A stretch of DNA of 64,000 nt, from NCBI GenBank assembly GCA_963706425.1, contig CAVPMN010000001.1, forward strand, positions 806,001 through 870,000, read 5' to 3'. The notes below the pieces were generated by a model. The model was not told the origin of the DNA. It did not search any database and saw only the letters and a program-made list of their open reading frames with translations. The DNA is from CAVPMN01 sp963706425 (GTDB lineage Bacteria; Actinomycetota; Acidimicrobiia; Acidimicrobiales; Acidimicrobilacustridaceae). How positions within the stretch are numbered: position 1 is the first letter of the stretch; every line of letters begins with the position of its first letter. Below, piece by piece: positions 27,431 through 37,513 of the stretch. The position numbers and the translations under genes were made by a program.

Positions 27431-27481
27431 AGCGCTCCACCTGCCGACTGGCAGGCTCACGCCGGATCCGGGGGGACACGC

Positions 27482-29113
27482 GTGACCCATCGAACCAACC
27501 CGCGCTCGTCTCGTCGACGATGGGCGGTCGTCATCGCCGTGATCGTCATGGCCGCAACCGTCGCGTGCAGCGGCGCGAGCAGCTCCGCGCCGGAGCCGTC
27601 CACCGACGACACCGTCGTCCCGGTCGCCGGCGGCGCGCTGGTGGTGGGCACGAGCAGCGACGTCGACGGGTTCAACCCGCTGTCGAGCCAGTGGTCGGGC
27701 CCGGGCCACCAGATGGCGCGCGCCGTGCTCGACCCGCTGGCGGTCATCGACGCGAACGGCGACTGGCAGCCCTATCTGGCCGAGGCCTTCACCCCCAACG
27801 ACGACTTCACGGTGTGGACGATCACGCTGCGGCCCGGCGTGACGTTCCACAACGGCGAGGTCCTCGACGCCGACGCCCTCGTGACCTATCTCGAGGCCAT
27901 GAGCGCCTCGCCGCTTGCGTCGAACGCGCTCCCCGAGAAGCCGACCATCGCCAAGGTCGACGACCTCACCGTGTCGCTCACGCTTCACCGAACCGTGGTC
28001 GCAGATGCCCGTGGTCTTCGCCGACCAGCCCGGCTACATCGTCGCCCCCGAGCAGATCGAATCGGGCGAGTCGGACCGACCGATCGGCACCGGGCCGTTC
28101 GTGTTCCAGGAGTGGGTGCCCGACCGCTACTTCAAGGCGGTGCGCAACGACTCCTACTGGCGGGAGGGCTATCCCCTGCTCGACTCGATCGAGTTCCAGC
28201 CGATGCCCGATCCCGACCACCCGGTTCAACGCGCTGCGCACCGGGGCCATCGACGTCGCCGAGGCCAACAGCCAGGGCCAGGCTCGGCTCGACGAGCTGG
28301 CGAGCGAGGGCATGACCATCATCGACGGCGCTGACGCGACGGGCACGTCGGTGCTGGTGATGAACCTCGATCGCTCACCGACCGACGACCTCCGCGTACG
28401 CGAGGCCGTCGTGCGGGCCATCGACCGGGAGGCCTTCCGGGCGGCCGCCTACGACGAGTCGTTCCCCATCGCGTCGGAGCCCTACCCGCCGGGCAGCCGG
28501 TGGTACAGCGACAACGGCTACCCGGAGTACGACCCCGAACGGGCGCGTGAGCTCGTCGACGACTACGAGGCGGAGAACGGGCCGGTGACCCTGAGGATCA
28601 TGGCGATCGGCTCGGGCGACCGCCTGCAGCCGGTCGTCTACCTCCAGGAGGTCCTCGAGAGCCGTCGGCATCGACGTCGAGATCAACGGGCTCGAGCAGG
28701 TGACCTTCGTGACCGAGTTCGTGGGCGGCAACTACGACTCCGTCTACCTCGGCGGCTTCTTCGGCACGCCCGATCCCGATGGCATCCACCATTTCATCCA
28801 CTCGAAGAACGCCTCGCCCGACAGCCCGCTCAAGCTCAACTTCCCTCGACACCGCAGCGAGACGGTCGACGCGGCACTGCAAGCGCAGCGCGAGACCGAC
28901 GACGTCGAGGCTCGTGCCGAGGAGTGGGCCAAGGTGTGGCGAGCCTTCGCCACCGATCTGCCCTATGCCTTCCTCCTGCACGAGCGGGCCGCGTTCCTCA
29001 CCGCCGCCGACGTCCACGGCTTCACCGACCTCACCACGCCAGGGGGCGCGCCCCTGCCTCCGATGAATCGCTGGACGCCCTTCTACACCGGCGTCTTCAT
29101 GACCTCCGGCTGA
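27482..29113 (+). CDS. ABC transporter substrate-binding lipoprotein, family 5 (frame-broken)
   Basis: About 543 residues, homologous to the lipoprotein at 1.9 kb. It has a signal with lipobox (AVVIAVIVMAATVAC, Cys29), GFNPLSSQWSGPGHQ, FTVWTITLRPGVTFHNGEVL, IGTGPFVFQEWVPDRYFKAV and LRVREAVVRAIDREAF. Shifts near 28000, 28215 and 28668, each equal to one extra base; every segment fits the family. GGGGGGA precedes the GTG. No transporter membrane subunits are adjacent. The ligand could be a peptide or another oligomer. Confidence 0.88.
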
Positions 29114-29137
29114 CTCTCCGGAGGAGTGCGCGACGCC

Positions 29138-30305
29138 TCAGGGGATCGGCGAACCGTCCCATTCGATGTCGTAGAACTGGGCGGCCATGAGATCGGTGTG
29201 CTTGCGCGGCCCGTGCTCGTGGTGACGGAACGCGAACACGTGGCTGTAGCTGAGGATCTCGTAGAGCAGCGGCTTCAAGTCGTGGCGCGACGCATAGACG
29301 TCGGGGGCTGCGAAGAGGTCGCGCACGTCGCTCGGTAGGTTGTGCGGCTCGCGGAACATGTCGCGCAGCAGCGCGAAGTCGATCTGCGATCGATGGCCGG
29401 CATCGAGCACGAAACGATCGGTCCCGGGGTCGAGCACGGCCTTGTTGAACTCGTCGGCCGGCATGAGCGTGACCCCGTCGGTGGGGCGTGGGTTGCACTC
29501 GACCATGCTGACCACGCCGTCATCGTGCTTCAGGTAGTCGAACGAGATCTGGCCGTGGTAGCCGGTCTCGCCGACGAAGCGCTCGACGTGGGCCAGTGTC
29601 TCGGGCTCGTCGACCGACACGAACTCGATGCCGCCCGCATGCTCGATGGTCTTCGGGTGCTCGTAGGTGCAGTGCGCCACCACTCGCCCGTGGTGCACAA
29701 CACTGAAGCTGCAGAGGTCGACGCCTTCCACGAACTCCTGGACAACCCAGGGGTTCTGCGCGGTGGGATGGACATCGGCTGGATCGATCACCCCCGCCAG
29801 CGGACCGGTGTTGGTCAGCAGCTCGACACCACCCCGTGAGAAGGCGGCGCGGGCGAAGTAGCGCGGGAAGCGGGCGATGGCGTCGGCCAGTTCCTCGTCG
29901 GTGGTGAGCGGTGACCGTGTCGGGCACCGGCACGTCGAGCCGTTGGGCGAGCGCGATGAACGAGGCCTTGTCGTGAAAGGTGGAGAGCACGTCGAAGGTC
30001 GGGAAGAACAGCTCGGCGTGAGGCTCGAGCAGATCCCGGTGACGCGCCAGGTAGAACACCTCCTCGAACATCGGCACCAGCACGTCGACCTTCTCGTTGA
30101 CCAACACGTCGGCCACCTCGCCCACGAACGCCAGCGTGTCGTCCTTGGGCGAGGGCACGATGCGATGTTGCGCGGCTCCGCGGGTGTGGCTGCCGGGCGC
30201 GGTGTGGAACGTGTCGGCCGCGATGACGTCGTGGCCCGACGTTCCCAACTTGCGGATCTCGTCGACGGCGAACGGCATACGCGAGCTCGTGCAGAGCAGT
30301 CTCAT
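29138..30305 (-). CDS. ATP-grasp superfamily protein (frame-broken)
   Basis: About 389 residues. The pre-ATP-grasp N-domain MRLLCTSSRMPFAVDEIRKL...DVIAADTFHTAPGSHTRGA and FHDKASFIALAQRLDVPVPDT lead into the ATP-grasp domain: NPWVVQEFVEGVDLCSFSVV, HCTYEHPKTIEHAGGIEF, TGYHGQISFDYLKHDDGVVS and MVECNPRPTDGVTLM (metal-binding Glu/Asn). Such enzymes ligate a carboxylate to an amine or thiol via acyl phosphate. The product is unknown. A shift lies near 29890. It is divergent from an unknown gene with an inverted repeat between them. Confidence 0.82.
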
Positions 30306-30316
30306 GGGGGTCGATC

Positions 30317-30336
30317 GTGGCACACCGCTGTGCCAC
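30317..30336. promoter_or_regulatory. Operator-like inverted repeat between divergent genes
   Basis: Perfect 8-bp arms GTGGCACA/TGTGCCAC around CCGC, centred 22 bp upstream of the ATP-grasp ATG and within the divergent intergenic region. This fits a dimeric regulator site, but a structural role cannot be excluded. Confidence 0.4.
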
Positions 30337-30412
30337 ACTGACGCAGGGCTCGCGATCCCCCGTCGAGTTGTGTGGATCGCCCAACGTCGTCGACCCGTTG
30401 GGGATCGCAGCC

Positions 30413-31292
30413 ATGAACACGCTCACCGAGGCCGAACGCCTCTCGTCACTCGCGCACGTCCTCCTCTCATCCGGGCCTCCGCCCACCACGCCCGTCGCCG
30501 TCGGCGTCGTCGATCTCGACGACAGCGCCGATCTCTGGCTCAACGAGATGGCGGTGCCCGACGTGGCCGTCGCCCTCCGGGGCTTCATCGCGCCGCCCGA
30601 CTGGTGGGCGTTCGGAGTGCTGTGCACCGGCACGGTGCAGACACCTCCACCGTCAGACCGACAGGGGGCTGTCGGGGCAGCCGATCGTGCACCTTCTGGC
30701 CCGCTCGGGCGCCGCCGTCAGCCGCATCGGCGGCGACGACATGGGGCCGGTCGATCTGGGTGTCGACCAGCCGATCGAAGGGCGCCTGGCCGACGCCTGT
30801 CGCCGGGTGCTCGGGCTGCCCACGCCACCACCACCCGGCGACAGTCGCCTCCTGTTCGCCCTGCAATGGATCGACAGGGTGAGCATCGAGGCGTTCATGC
30901 GAGTCGAAGATCGCCTCACGTGGTCCGAGGTGGCGCGGATGCACCCCTTCGCCGACATCCTCGAGGGGTCAGGCCTCGACTGCGATATCGACGATCACCT
31001 CACCGAGGTGGGCAACGCGGCCGGCCAGGCCTGGCCCTGGGATCGGATCCGCGCCGCGTGCGCGTCGGGGCGCCAGCCTGTGGCCACCGTGACCGCCGCC
31101 GCAGCGGAGTGGGCCGACGACGGGGCGTTCGCCCGCATGCTGCTCGAGGACTTTCCCGAGCTCGACGACCTGCTGGTGTCGCTCGGCGCCCTGCTCGCGC
31201 CGAGCGTCATCTCCCGGATCGATGCCACGTTGCACCACTGGGACGTAAGGGCGGCCCGGTCAGGTGCCTCCGGTCCCACGCCGCACAGCTAG
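30413..31292 (+). CDS. Uncharacterised protein (frame-broken)
   Basis: About 293 residues, no family recognised. The N-terminal part (LADTPVAVGVVDLDDSADL-like, ALRGFIAPPDWWAFGVL) and, after a shift near 30640, VHLLARSGAAVSRIGGDDMG look like an alpha/beta sensor or cofactor-type fold. The C-terminal half is helical and Trp/Asp-rich (FALQWIDRVSIEAFMRVED, HLTEVGNAAGQAWPWDRIR, PSVISRIDATLHHWDVRAA). No signal peptide. It precedes the polar amino acid transport operon. Confidence 0.55.
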
Positions 31293-31334
31293 CATCTCGC
31301 CAACAGCCCACAAGGGCGCGAAACGGAGGGCCAC

Positions 31335-32158
31335 ATGCGCACCCCAACGGTCCGGATCCTCGCAGTGGTCGCTGCTTGTCTGCTCGTCGCAGCCGGTTGC
31401 AGCGACGACGACAACGGCGACACCGAGACATCCGGCACCACCACCGGGGAGACCGGTTCGTTCGAGCTGGTCTCGGACGGCACGCTCACGATCTGCTCCG
31501 ACATCCCCTACACGCCGTTCGAGTTCTACGCGGAGGATCGCCCGACGAGCTCACGGGCTTCGACGTCGAGCTCGTCGACTCCATGGCCACGAGCCTCGAT
31601 CTCGAGACCGAGTGGGTCACCACCCCGTTCGACGGCATCATCCCGTCGCTCGTCGCCGGCAACTGCGACATGATCGCCTCGGCCATGACCATCACCGAGG
31701 AGCGGGCCGAACAGGTCAACTTCACCGACGGCTACTTCGACTCCGAGCAGTCGCTGCTCGTGCGGGCCGAGGACGAGGCCACCTACGACTCGCTCGAGTC
31801 GCTGGCCGGCCGCACCATCGGCGTCCAGTCCGGCACCACCGGTGAGACCTACGCCGAGGAGAACCTGCCCGAAGGGCGCCACCGTCAAGGCGTTCGAAGG
31901 CGGCGAGGAGCTGTTCACCGCCCTGTCGACCGACGACATCGACGCCGCCCTCCAGGACTTCCCGGTCAACTTCGTGGCCGCGCAGGACGATCCCGAGCTG
32001 GTCATCACGGCCACGTTCCCGACCGACGAGCAGTACGGCTTCGCGCTCACCATGGAGAACACCACGCTGCTCGAGGCGCTCAAGTCGGCTTGGCCGAGCT
32101 GCGCAACTCCGGGCAGTACGACGACGATCTACGAGACGTGGTTCGCAGCGAGAGCTGA
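31335..32158 (+). CDS. Polar amino acid ABC transporter substrate-binding lipoprotein, family 3 (frame-broken)
   Basis: About 273 residues. Lipoprotein signal VRILAVVAACLLVAAGC (Cys22). The mature domain has DGTLTICSDIPYTPFEF, LTGFDVELVDSMATSLDLE, FDGIIPSLVAGNCDMIASAM, RAEQVNFTDGYFDSEQSLLV and GRTIGVQSGTTGETYAEENL, typical of glutamine- or cystine-type binding proteins. Shifts near 31545, 31868 and 32090; an indel close to the stop restores the common ending YxxIYETWF-SES. GGAGG precedes the ATG. First gene of a binding protein-permease-ATPase operon. Confidence 0.9.
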
Positions 32159-32184
32159 CCGTCCACGACCTCGTCGTTTCGATG

Positions 32185-32220
32185 ACAGTGGGTGGAGGCG
32201 GAGACGCCTCCACCCACTGT
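32185..32220 (+). terminator. Strong stem-loop between binding protein and permease genes
   Basis: A perfect 16-bp stem ACAGTGGGTGGAGGCG with the loop GAGA, 26 bp after the binding-protein stop. There is no U-tract, so partial termination or protection of the upstream mRNA end is more likely than full termination. Such structures keep binding protein levels above those of membrane subunits in other ABC operons. Confidence 0.6.
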
Positions 32221-32249
32221 GCGTTTCGACCTGAGGAGGCAGGCCGACT

Positions 32250-33045
32250 TTGGCGATGAAGCGACGCACCCGGCAGCGACTCACCCGCTACGCGATCTAC
32301 GCCGTCACCCTGGCGATCCTTGCGTTCCTCGTGACGAACATCGACTGGGTGAGGATCCAGGACAAGTTCTTCGATCCCGAGATCTTCCGCGAGCAGTTCT
32401 GGGACATCATCACCCAGGCGGCGTGGCACACCCTGATCTTCACGTTCTTCGGCTTCAGCGGCGGACTGGTCATCGGCCTGATCCTCGCCCTCATGCGCCT
32501 GTCGTCGTTGCGGCCCTACCGGTGGTTCGCGTCGGTCTACATCGACGTGTTCCGCGGCTATCCCCCTGCTGGTGACGCTGCTCATCATCGGGTTCGGCAT
32601 CCCGATCGCCCTCGATCGGCACCCGGGTGCCGTTCACGTTCGGGCCGGGCAGCGTCGCATTGGCGATCGTGTCGGGCGCCTACATGGCCGAGACCATCCG
32701 GGCCGGCATCGAGGCGGTGCCCGAAGGGCCAACTCGAGGCGGCCCGCATCCTGGGCATGAGCCAGGCCAAGGCCATGCGGCTCATCGTGATCCCTCAGGC
32801 GTTCCGCATCGTGCTCCCCGCCGCTCACCAACGAGTTGGTGATGCTGTTGAAGGACACGTCGCTCATCTCGGTGCTCGGCGTCACCGCGGCCAACATCGA
32901 GCTCACCAAGTTCGCCCGCGACAACGCTCAGCAGACGCTCAACAGCACTCCCTACATCGCCGCGGCGTTCGTCTACCTCTGCATGACCATCCCGCTCACG
33001 CGGTTCGTCGGCTATCTCGAGCGCAGGGCGAAGCGGGCCCGATGA
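32250..33045 (+). CDS. Polar amino acid ABC transporter permease (frame-broken)
   Basis: About 263 residues with membrane segments YAIYAVTLAILAFLVTN, AAWHTLIFTFFGFSGGLVIG, VALAIVSGAYMAETIRAGIE, FRIVLPPLTNELVMLLKDTS and PYIAAAFVYLCMTIPLTRF. The EAA loop EGQLEAARILGMSQAKAMRLIVIPQAF contacts the ATPase (read across a shift). Shifts near 32567, 32620, 32728 and 32825, mostly one extra base (for example GAAGGGCC for GAAGGCC). A TTG start 10 nt after GAGGAGG is preferred over an ATG two codons on. It overlaps the ATPase gene (ATGA). Confidence 0.9.
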
Positions 33046-33865
33046 GCGCCACCGAACCCGCAACCCGGCCGGCCATCGAGATCCGCGATCTTCACAAGAC
33101 GCTTCGGCGAGCTCGAGGTGCTGCGGGGCATCGACTTCGTGGTGGCGTCGGGCGAGGTGGTGTGCGTCATCGGCCCGTCGGGGTCGGGCAAGTCGACGCT
33201 GCTGCGCTGCGTCAACCTGCTCGAAGAGCCGACGTCGGGCACGATCATCGTCGAGGGCGACGACATCTGCGACATCGACTGCGATCTCGATCGCGTGCGC
33301 ACGCGCATCGGCATGGTGTTCCAGCAGTTCAACCTGTTCCCGCACCTCGACGTGCTCGAGAACCTCACCATCGCCCAGCGCAAGGTGCTCAAGCCGATCG
33401 CAAGGCCGAGGCCGACGACAAGGCCCACCAGGTGCTCGAGCGGGTCGGGCTGATCGACAAGATCGACGAGTACCCGGCCCGGCTCTCGGGCGGCCAGCAG
33501 CAGCGGGTCGCCATCGCCCGGGCCCTGGCGATGGATCCCGAGATGATGCTGTTCGACGAGGCCACCTCGGCCCTCGACCCCGAGCTGGTCGGCGAGGTGC
33601 TGGGGGTGATGCGCGGGCCTGGCGGAGGACGGCATGACCATGATGGTCGTCACCCACGAGATGCGACTTCGCCCGCGAGGTGGCCGATCGGGTGGTGTTC
33701 ATGGACGACGGCGTGGTCGTCGAGGAGGGACCGCCGGCCGAGTTGCTCGAGGACCCGCAGCACGAGCGCACCCAGCGGTTCCTCCGACGCGCGTGTCCGA
33801 GCGCTGAGCACGACCCAACACCCGAACTGGTCACCGAGAACGACGTTTTCCGGTGTCCTGCGTGA
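33042..33865 (+). CDS. Polar amino acid ABC transporter ATP-binding protein (frame-broken)
   Basis: About 255-270 residues. Walker A VIGPSGSGKSTLLRC, Q-loop MVFQQFNLFPHLDVLEN, signature ARLSGGQQQRVAIARALAMD, Walker B MMLFDEATSALDPELVGEVL and switch MMVVTHEM. Five or so shifts (near 33108, 33402, 33411, 33618, 33668), each explained by one inserted base. The frame as given runs into repeat B1, which supplies the last residues and stop. A small indel near 33792 would instead end it at 33807 (LRRVSER). Last gene of the operon. Confidence 0.88.
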
Positions 33866-33873
33866 CCAGTTCG
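33823..33873. repeat. Palindromic repeat family B, copy 1
   Basis: 51-bp element with 12-bp arms CGAACTGGTCAC/GTGACCAGTTCG and the inner block GAGAACGACGTTTTCCGG. It overlaps the apparent 3' end of the ATPase gene and forms a tandem pair with copy 2, start to start 62 bp. Confidence 0.85.
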
Positions 33874-33885
33874 AAACAGCCCGGT

Positions 33886-33934
33886 GAACTGGTCACCGAG
33901 AACGACGATTTCCGGCGGTTCAGGTGACCAGTTC
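33886..33934. repeat. Palindromic repeat family B, copy 2
   Basis: 49-bp element with 11-bp arms GAACTGGTCAC/GTGACCAGTTC and inner block GAGAACGACGATTTCCGG. It ends 10 bp from the stop codon of the convergent GH3 gene. Confidence 0.85.
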
Positions 33935-33944
33935 GGGTTGTGCG

Positions 33945-36272
33945 TCAGGGTGTCGGCGACGCCACGGTCGATCCGGCGATCAGCTGCCGCGACGAGTCGA
34001 CCCGACGGGTCTCGCCCGTCAGCTCGACCGTGCCCTCTAGCCGCAGGTCGGCGCTCGACGACCCCGACCTTCACCTCGACCGTGCCGGGCTCGACCACCC
34101 GTTCCAGATCGAGGCCGGTGAACGCCAACAGGTCGGTGTAGAGGTCGAACGCGACCCGCACCGACTCGCCCGGGTCGAGGCTGATCCTGCGGAACGCCTT
34201 CAGCTCGAGCACCGGCCGGGTGACGCTGGCGACGATGTCGCGCGTGTAGAGCTGCACCACCTCGTCACCGGCCCGGTCGCCGCTGTTGGTGATGGTGCAC
34301 GACACGGTGAACGCTCCGTCGGTGGGCACCTCCCGTGGGCGCGATCACCAGCTCGCCGTAGTCGAAGTGCGTGTAGCTGAGGCCGTGTCCGAACGGGAAC
34401 ACGAACCCGAAGTCGTCCTGCTCCGGGAAGCCACCGGCCAGGGGCTTGTGGTTGTAGAACGACGGCATGGCGCCGGCGGTGCGGGAGAACGACACGGTCG
34501 TCTTGCCCCCTGGGCTGGCGTCGCCGAAGAGCACATCGGTGACCGCCGCCGCCCCGTCCTGCCCGGGAAACCAGGCCTCGACGACGGCCGCCACTCGGGG
34601 CACGAGGTCACCCAGCGCGAACGGCCGCCCGTTGAGCAGCACCACCACGGTGGGCGTGCCCGTGTCGGCGATCGCCGCCACCAACTCGCCTTGTCGGCCC
34701 GGCAAGGACAGATCAGCCGTGTCGGTGCCCTCGCCCACCGTGCCCAGCTTGAAGTGGCCGGCCTTGTCGCCCACCACCACCACGGCCACATCGGCCGTCT
34801 GGGCAGCGGCGACCGCCGACGCGATGCTGGAGCGGTCGTCACCCATGACCTCGCAACCCCGCTCGTAGACCACCCGGTCGGAGCCGAGGCGGGACCGCAC
34901 CACGTCGAGCACCGTGGGCGCCTCGATCACCCCCGCCGCCTCGCGATAGTGCGTGGAGACCAGGTGGTTCTCGAAGCTGTAGTTGCCGAAGAGGGCCATG
35001 ACCTCGGCCGCGTTCGGGCCGATCACCGCCAGCCGGCCGGTGGTGGCCGCGTCGAGTGGGAGCGTGCCGTCGTTCGCCAGCAGCGTGATGGAGCGTCGAG
35101 CCACTTCAGCGGCCAGGTCCCTCTCGTTCGGCAGGTCGAGGGCCACCGCATCGACGTCGACATACGGCTGCTCGAACAGGCCGAGCGCGAACTTGGCCGT
35201 CAGCACACGGGTCACGGCCTGGTCGATGTCGGCCATCGTCACCAGCCCGCGCTCGAGCGCCTCGGGCAGCCCGGCGGGGTAGGCCGCCGGGGCGGGCAGC
35301 TCGACGTCGAGACCCGCCTTCAGCGCCATCGCCGAAGCAGCGACGGCATCCTCGGCCACACCGTCGAACAGATGCAGGAAGGAGATGGCGCCGTAGTCGG
35401 CCACCACGAAGCCGTCGAAGCCCCACGAGTCGCGCAGGATCTCGGTGAGAAGTCGGTGCGACGCCGCCGGATGCTCGCCGTCGACCTCCTGATAGGCGTT
35501 CATCACCGAGCGGGCGCCCGCAGTCTTCACCGCCATCTCGAACGGCACGAGGAACACGTCGTTCATCTCCCGCGGTCCCACGTGTGTCGAGCGCGAAGTT
35601 CCGACCGCCTTCGCTGAACGAGTAGCCGGCGAAGTGCTTGAGCGTGGCGATCACCCCGTTGGCCGGGTCGTCGCCCTGCAGCCCCCGCACGTAGGCGCTG
35701 ACCATGACGCCCACGAGATAGGGATCCTCACCGAAGGTCTCCTCGATCCGACCCCACCGCGCGTCACGCGCCACGTCGGCCACCGGGCCGAGGCCCTGGC
35801 GGGCACCTACGGCCAGCATCTGACGCCGGATGACGGTGGCCACCTGTTCGATGAGGTCGGGGTCCCAGGTGGAGCCGAAGTTGAGCGGCGACGGGAACGA
35901 GGTGGCGCCCTGCGCCATCAGGCCGGTGAGGCATTCCTCGTGGCAGATGGCAGGGATGCCGAGGCGCGACCCGTCCACCAGCCGGCGTTGCAGCTCGTTG
36001 ACCTGCGCGGCGCCGGCACGCGGCTCGATCGGCGCGGTGCCGAGCGGGCGGGTGATCTGGCCCACGCCGAGGGCGAGCATCTCGTCGACATCGACCATCT
36101 CGCCGAACATGGTGGCGAACTGGGCAGGGGCCACCTCGCCCCGGTCGGCGTCGACCGTGAGCCACACCGAAGTGAGCTGGGCCACCTTCTCGGCGAGGGT
36201 CATGCGCTCCAGCAGGTCGGCGACCCGCTCGTCGATCGGTCGCTGGGCGTCTCGGTAGGTCGGCTCGGACAT
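33945..36272 (-). CDS. GH3 beta-glucosidase/beta-xylosidase (frame-broken)
   Basis: About 775 residues with the three GH3 domains. The TIM barrel has MTLAEKVAQLTSVWL, IPAICHEECLTGLM, GPVADVARDARWGRIEETFGEDPYL, TLKHFAGYS and the nucleophile block GFDGFVVADYGAI. The alpha/beta sandwich has ARRSITLLANDGTLPLD and VAVVVVGDKAGHF, and the C-terminal FnIII-like domain has GDEVVQLYTRDIVASVTRP. No signal peptide, so cytoplasmic. Shifts near 35585, 34330 and 34050. It is divergent from xylA by 56 bp, which suggests xylo-oligosaccharide or related beta-glycoside use. Confidence 0.9.
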
Positions 36273-36328
36273 GCACGTCTCCGGGTCGGGTGCGAGGCTG
36301 GTGACGCGGACACTAGGGGGAATCACCG

Positions 36329-37504
36329 ATGACCGACCCGTACACGCCGACGCCCGACGACCACTTCACCTTCGGTCTGTGGACCGTGGGCAACACCGGT
36401 CGCGATCCGTTCGGCCACGAGACCCGGCCGCCGCTCGACCCGATCGAGGCGGTGCATCGGCTGGCCGAGTTGGGCGCCTACGGCGTGAACTTCCACGACG
36501 ACGATCTGGTGCCGCCGGGCAGCTCGGCCGCCGACCGCGACGGCATCCTCAAGCGGTTCCGGCGAGCCCTCGACGACACCGGGCTGCGCGTGCCCATGGC
36601 CACCACCAACCTGTTCAGCCGACCGGTCTTCAAGGACGGCGCGTTCACGGCCAACGATCCCGAGGTGCGGCGGCTGGCGGTGGCCAAGACGCTCGACGCC
36701 ATCGACCTCGGTGCCGAGCTCGGGGCCACCGTCTACGTCATGTGGGGCGGCCGGGAGGGGGTCGAGGCCGAGGCGGCCACCGACGTGCGGGCCGCTCTCG
36801 ACCGATATGCCGAAGCGGTGAACCTGTGCTGCGCACACGCACGCGAGCGCGGCTACGACCTGCGCTTCGCGCTCGAGCCCAAGCCCAACGAGCCCCGGGG
36901 CGACCTGTTCCTCCCGACGGTCGGCCACGCCCTGGCGTTCATCGACGAGCTCGAGTGGCCCGAGATGGTGGGGCTCAACCCCGAGTTCGCCCACGAGACG
37001 ATGTCGGGTCTCAACTTCACTCACGCCGTGGCCCAGGCGATGTGGCACGACAAGCTCTTTCACATCGACCTCAACGCGCAACGCATCGGCAAGTACGACC
37101 AGGACTTCCGCTTCGGCAGCGAAGGCATCCGCGACGCGTTCTACCTGGTGAAGCTGCTCGAGGACACCGGCTGGGACGGCATGCGCCACTTCGACGCTCA
37201 CGCCTATCGCACCGAGAGCATCGACGGCGTGTGGGACTTCGCCCGCGGCTGCATGCGCACGTATCTGATCCTGAAGGAGAAGGCGGCGCGCTTCCGCGAC
37301 GACCCCGAGATTCAGGCGGCGCTGGCCGCAGCCGGGCTGCCCGGCCTGCACGAGCCGACCAGCCCGGGTGGCCTCGGGCCCGACGCCCTCGCCGCGCTGC
37401 GAGCATCCGCCGCCGCCAGCGACGAGGCCACGCTGGCCGACCGCGGCTATGGCCACGAGCGGCTCGACCAGTTGGTCACCGAGTTGCTGCTCGGCGTGCG
37501 TTAG
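36329..37504 (+). CDS. xylA: Xylose isomerase
   Basis: Converts D-xylose to D-xylulose. 391 residues, intact, the short actinobacterial class I size. It has FTFGLWTVGNTGRDPFG, GAYGVNFHDDDLVP with the catalytic His, TVYVMWGGREGVE, the metal ligands in ALEPKPNEPRGD and GLNPEFAHETMSGLNF, and MRHFDAHAYRTE. GGGGGAATCACCG precedes the ATG. It is followed by xylB after 9 bp and divergent from the GH3 gene. Confidence 0.95.
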   Translation: MTDPYTPTPDDHFTFGLWTVGNTGRDPFGHETRPPLDPIEAVHRLAELGAYGVNFHDDDLVPPGSSAADRDGILKRFRRALDDTGLRVPMATTNLFSRPVFKDGAFTANDPEVRRLAVAKTLDAIDLGAELGATVYVMWGGREGVEAEAATDVRAALDRYAEAVNLCCAHARERGYDLRFALEPKPNEPRGDLFLPTVGHALAFIDELEWPEMVGLNPEFAHETMSGLNFTHAVAQAMWHDKLFHIDLNAQRIGKYDQDFRFGSEGIRDAFYLVKLLEDTGWDGMRHFDAHAYRTESIDGVWDFARGCMRTYLILKEKAARFRDDPEIQAALAAAGLPGLHEPTSPGGLGPDALAALRASAAASDEATLADRGYGHERLDQLVTELLLGVR

Positions 37505-37513
37505 ACCACGCCC

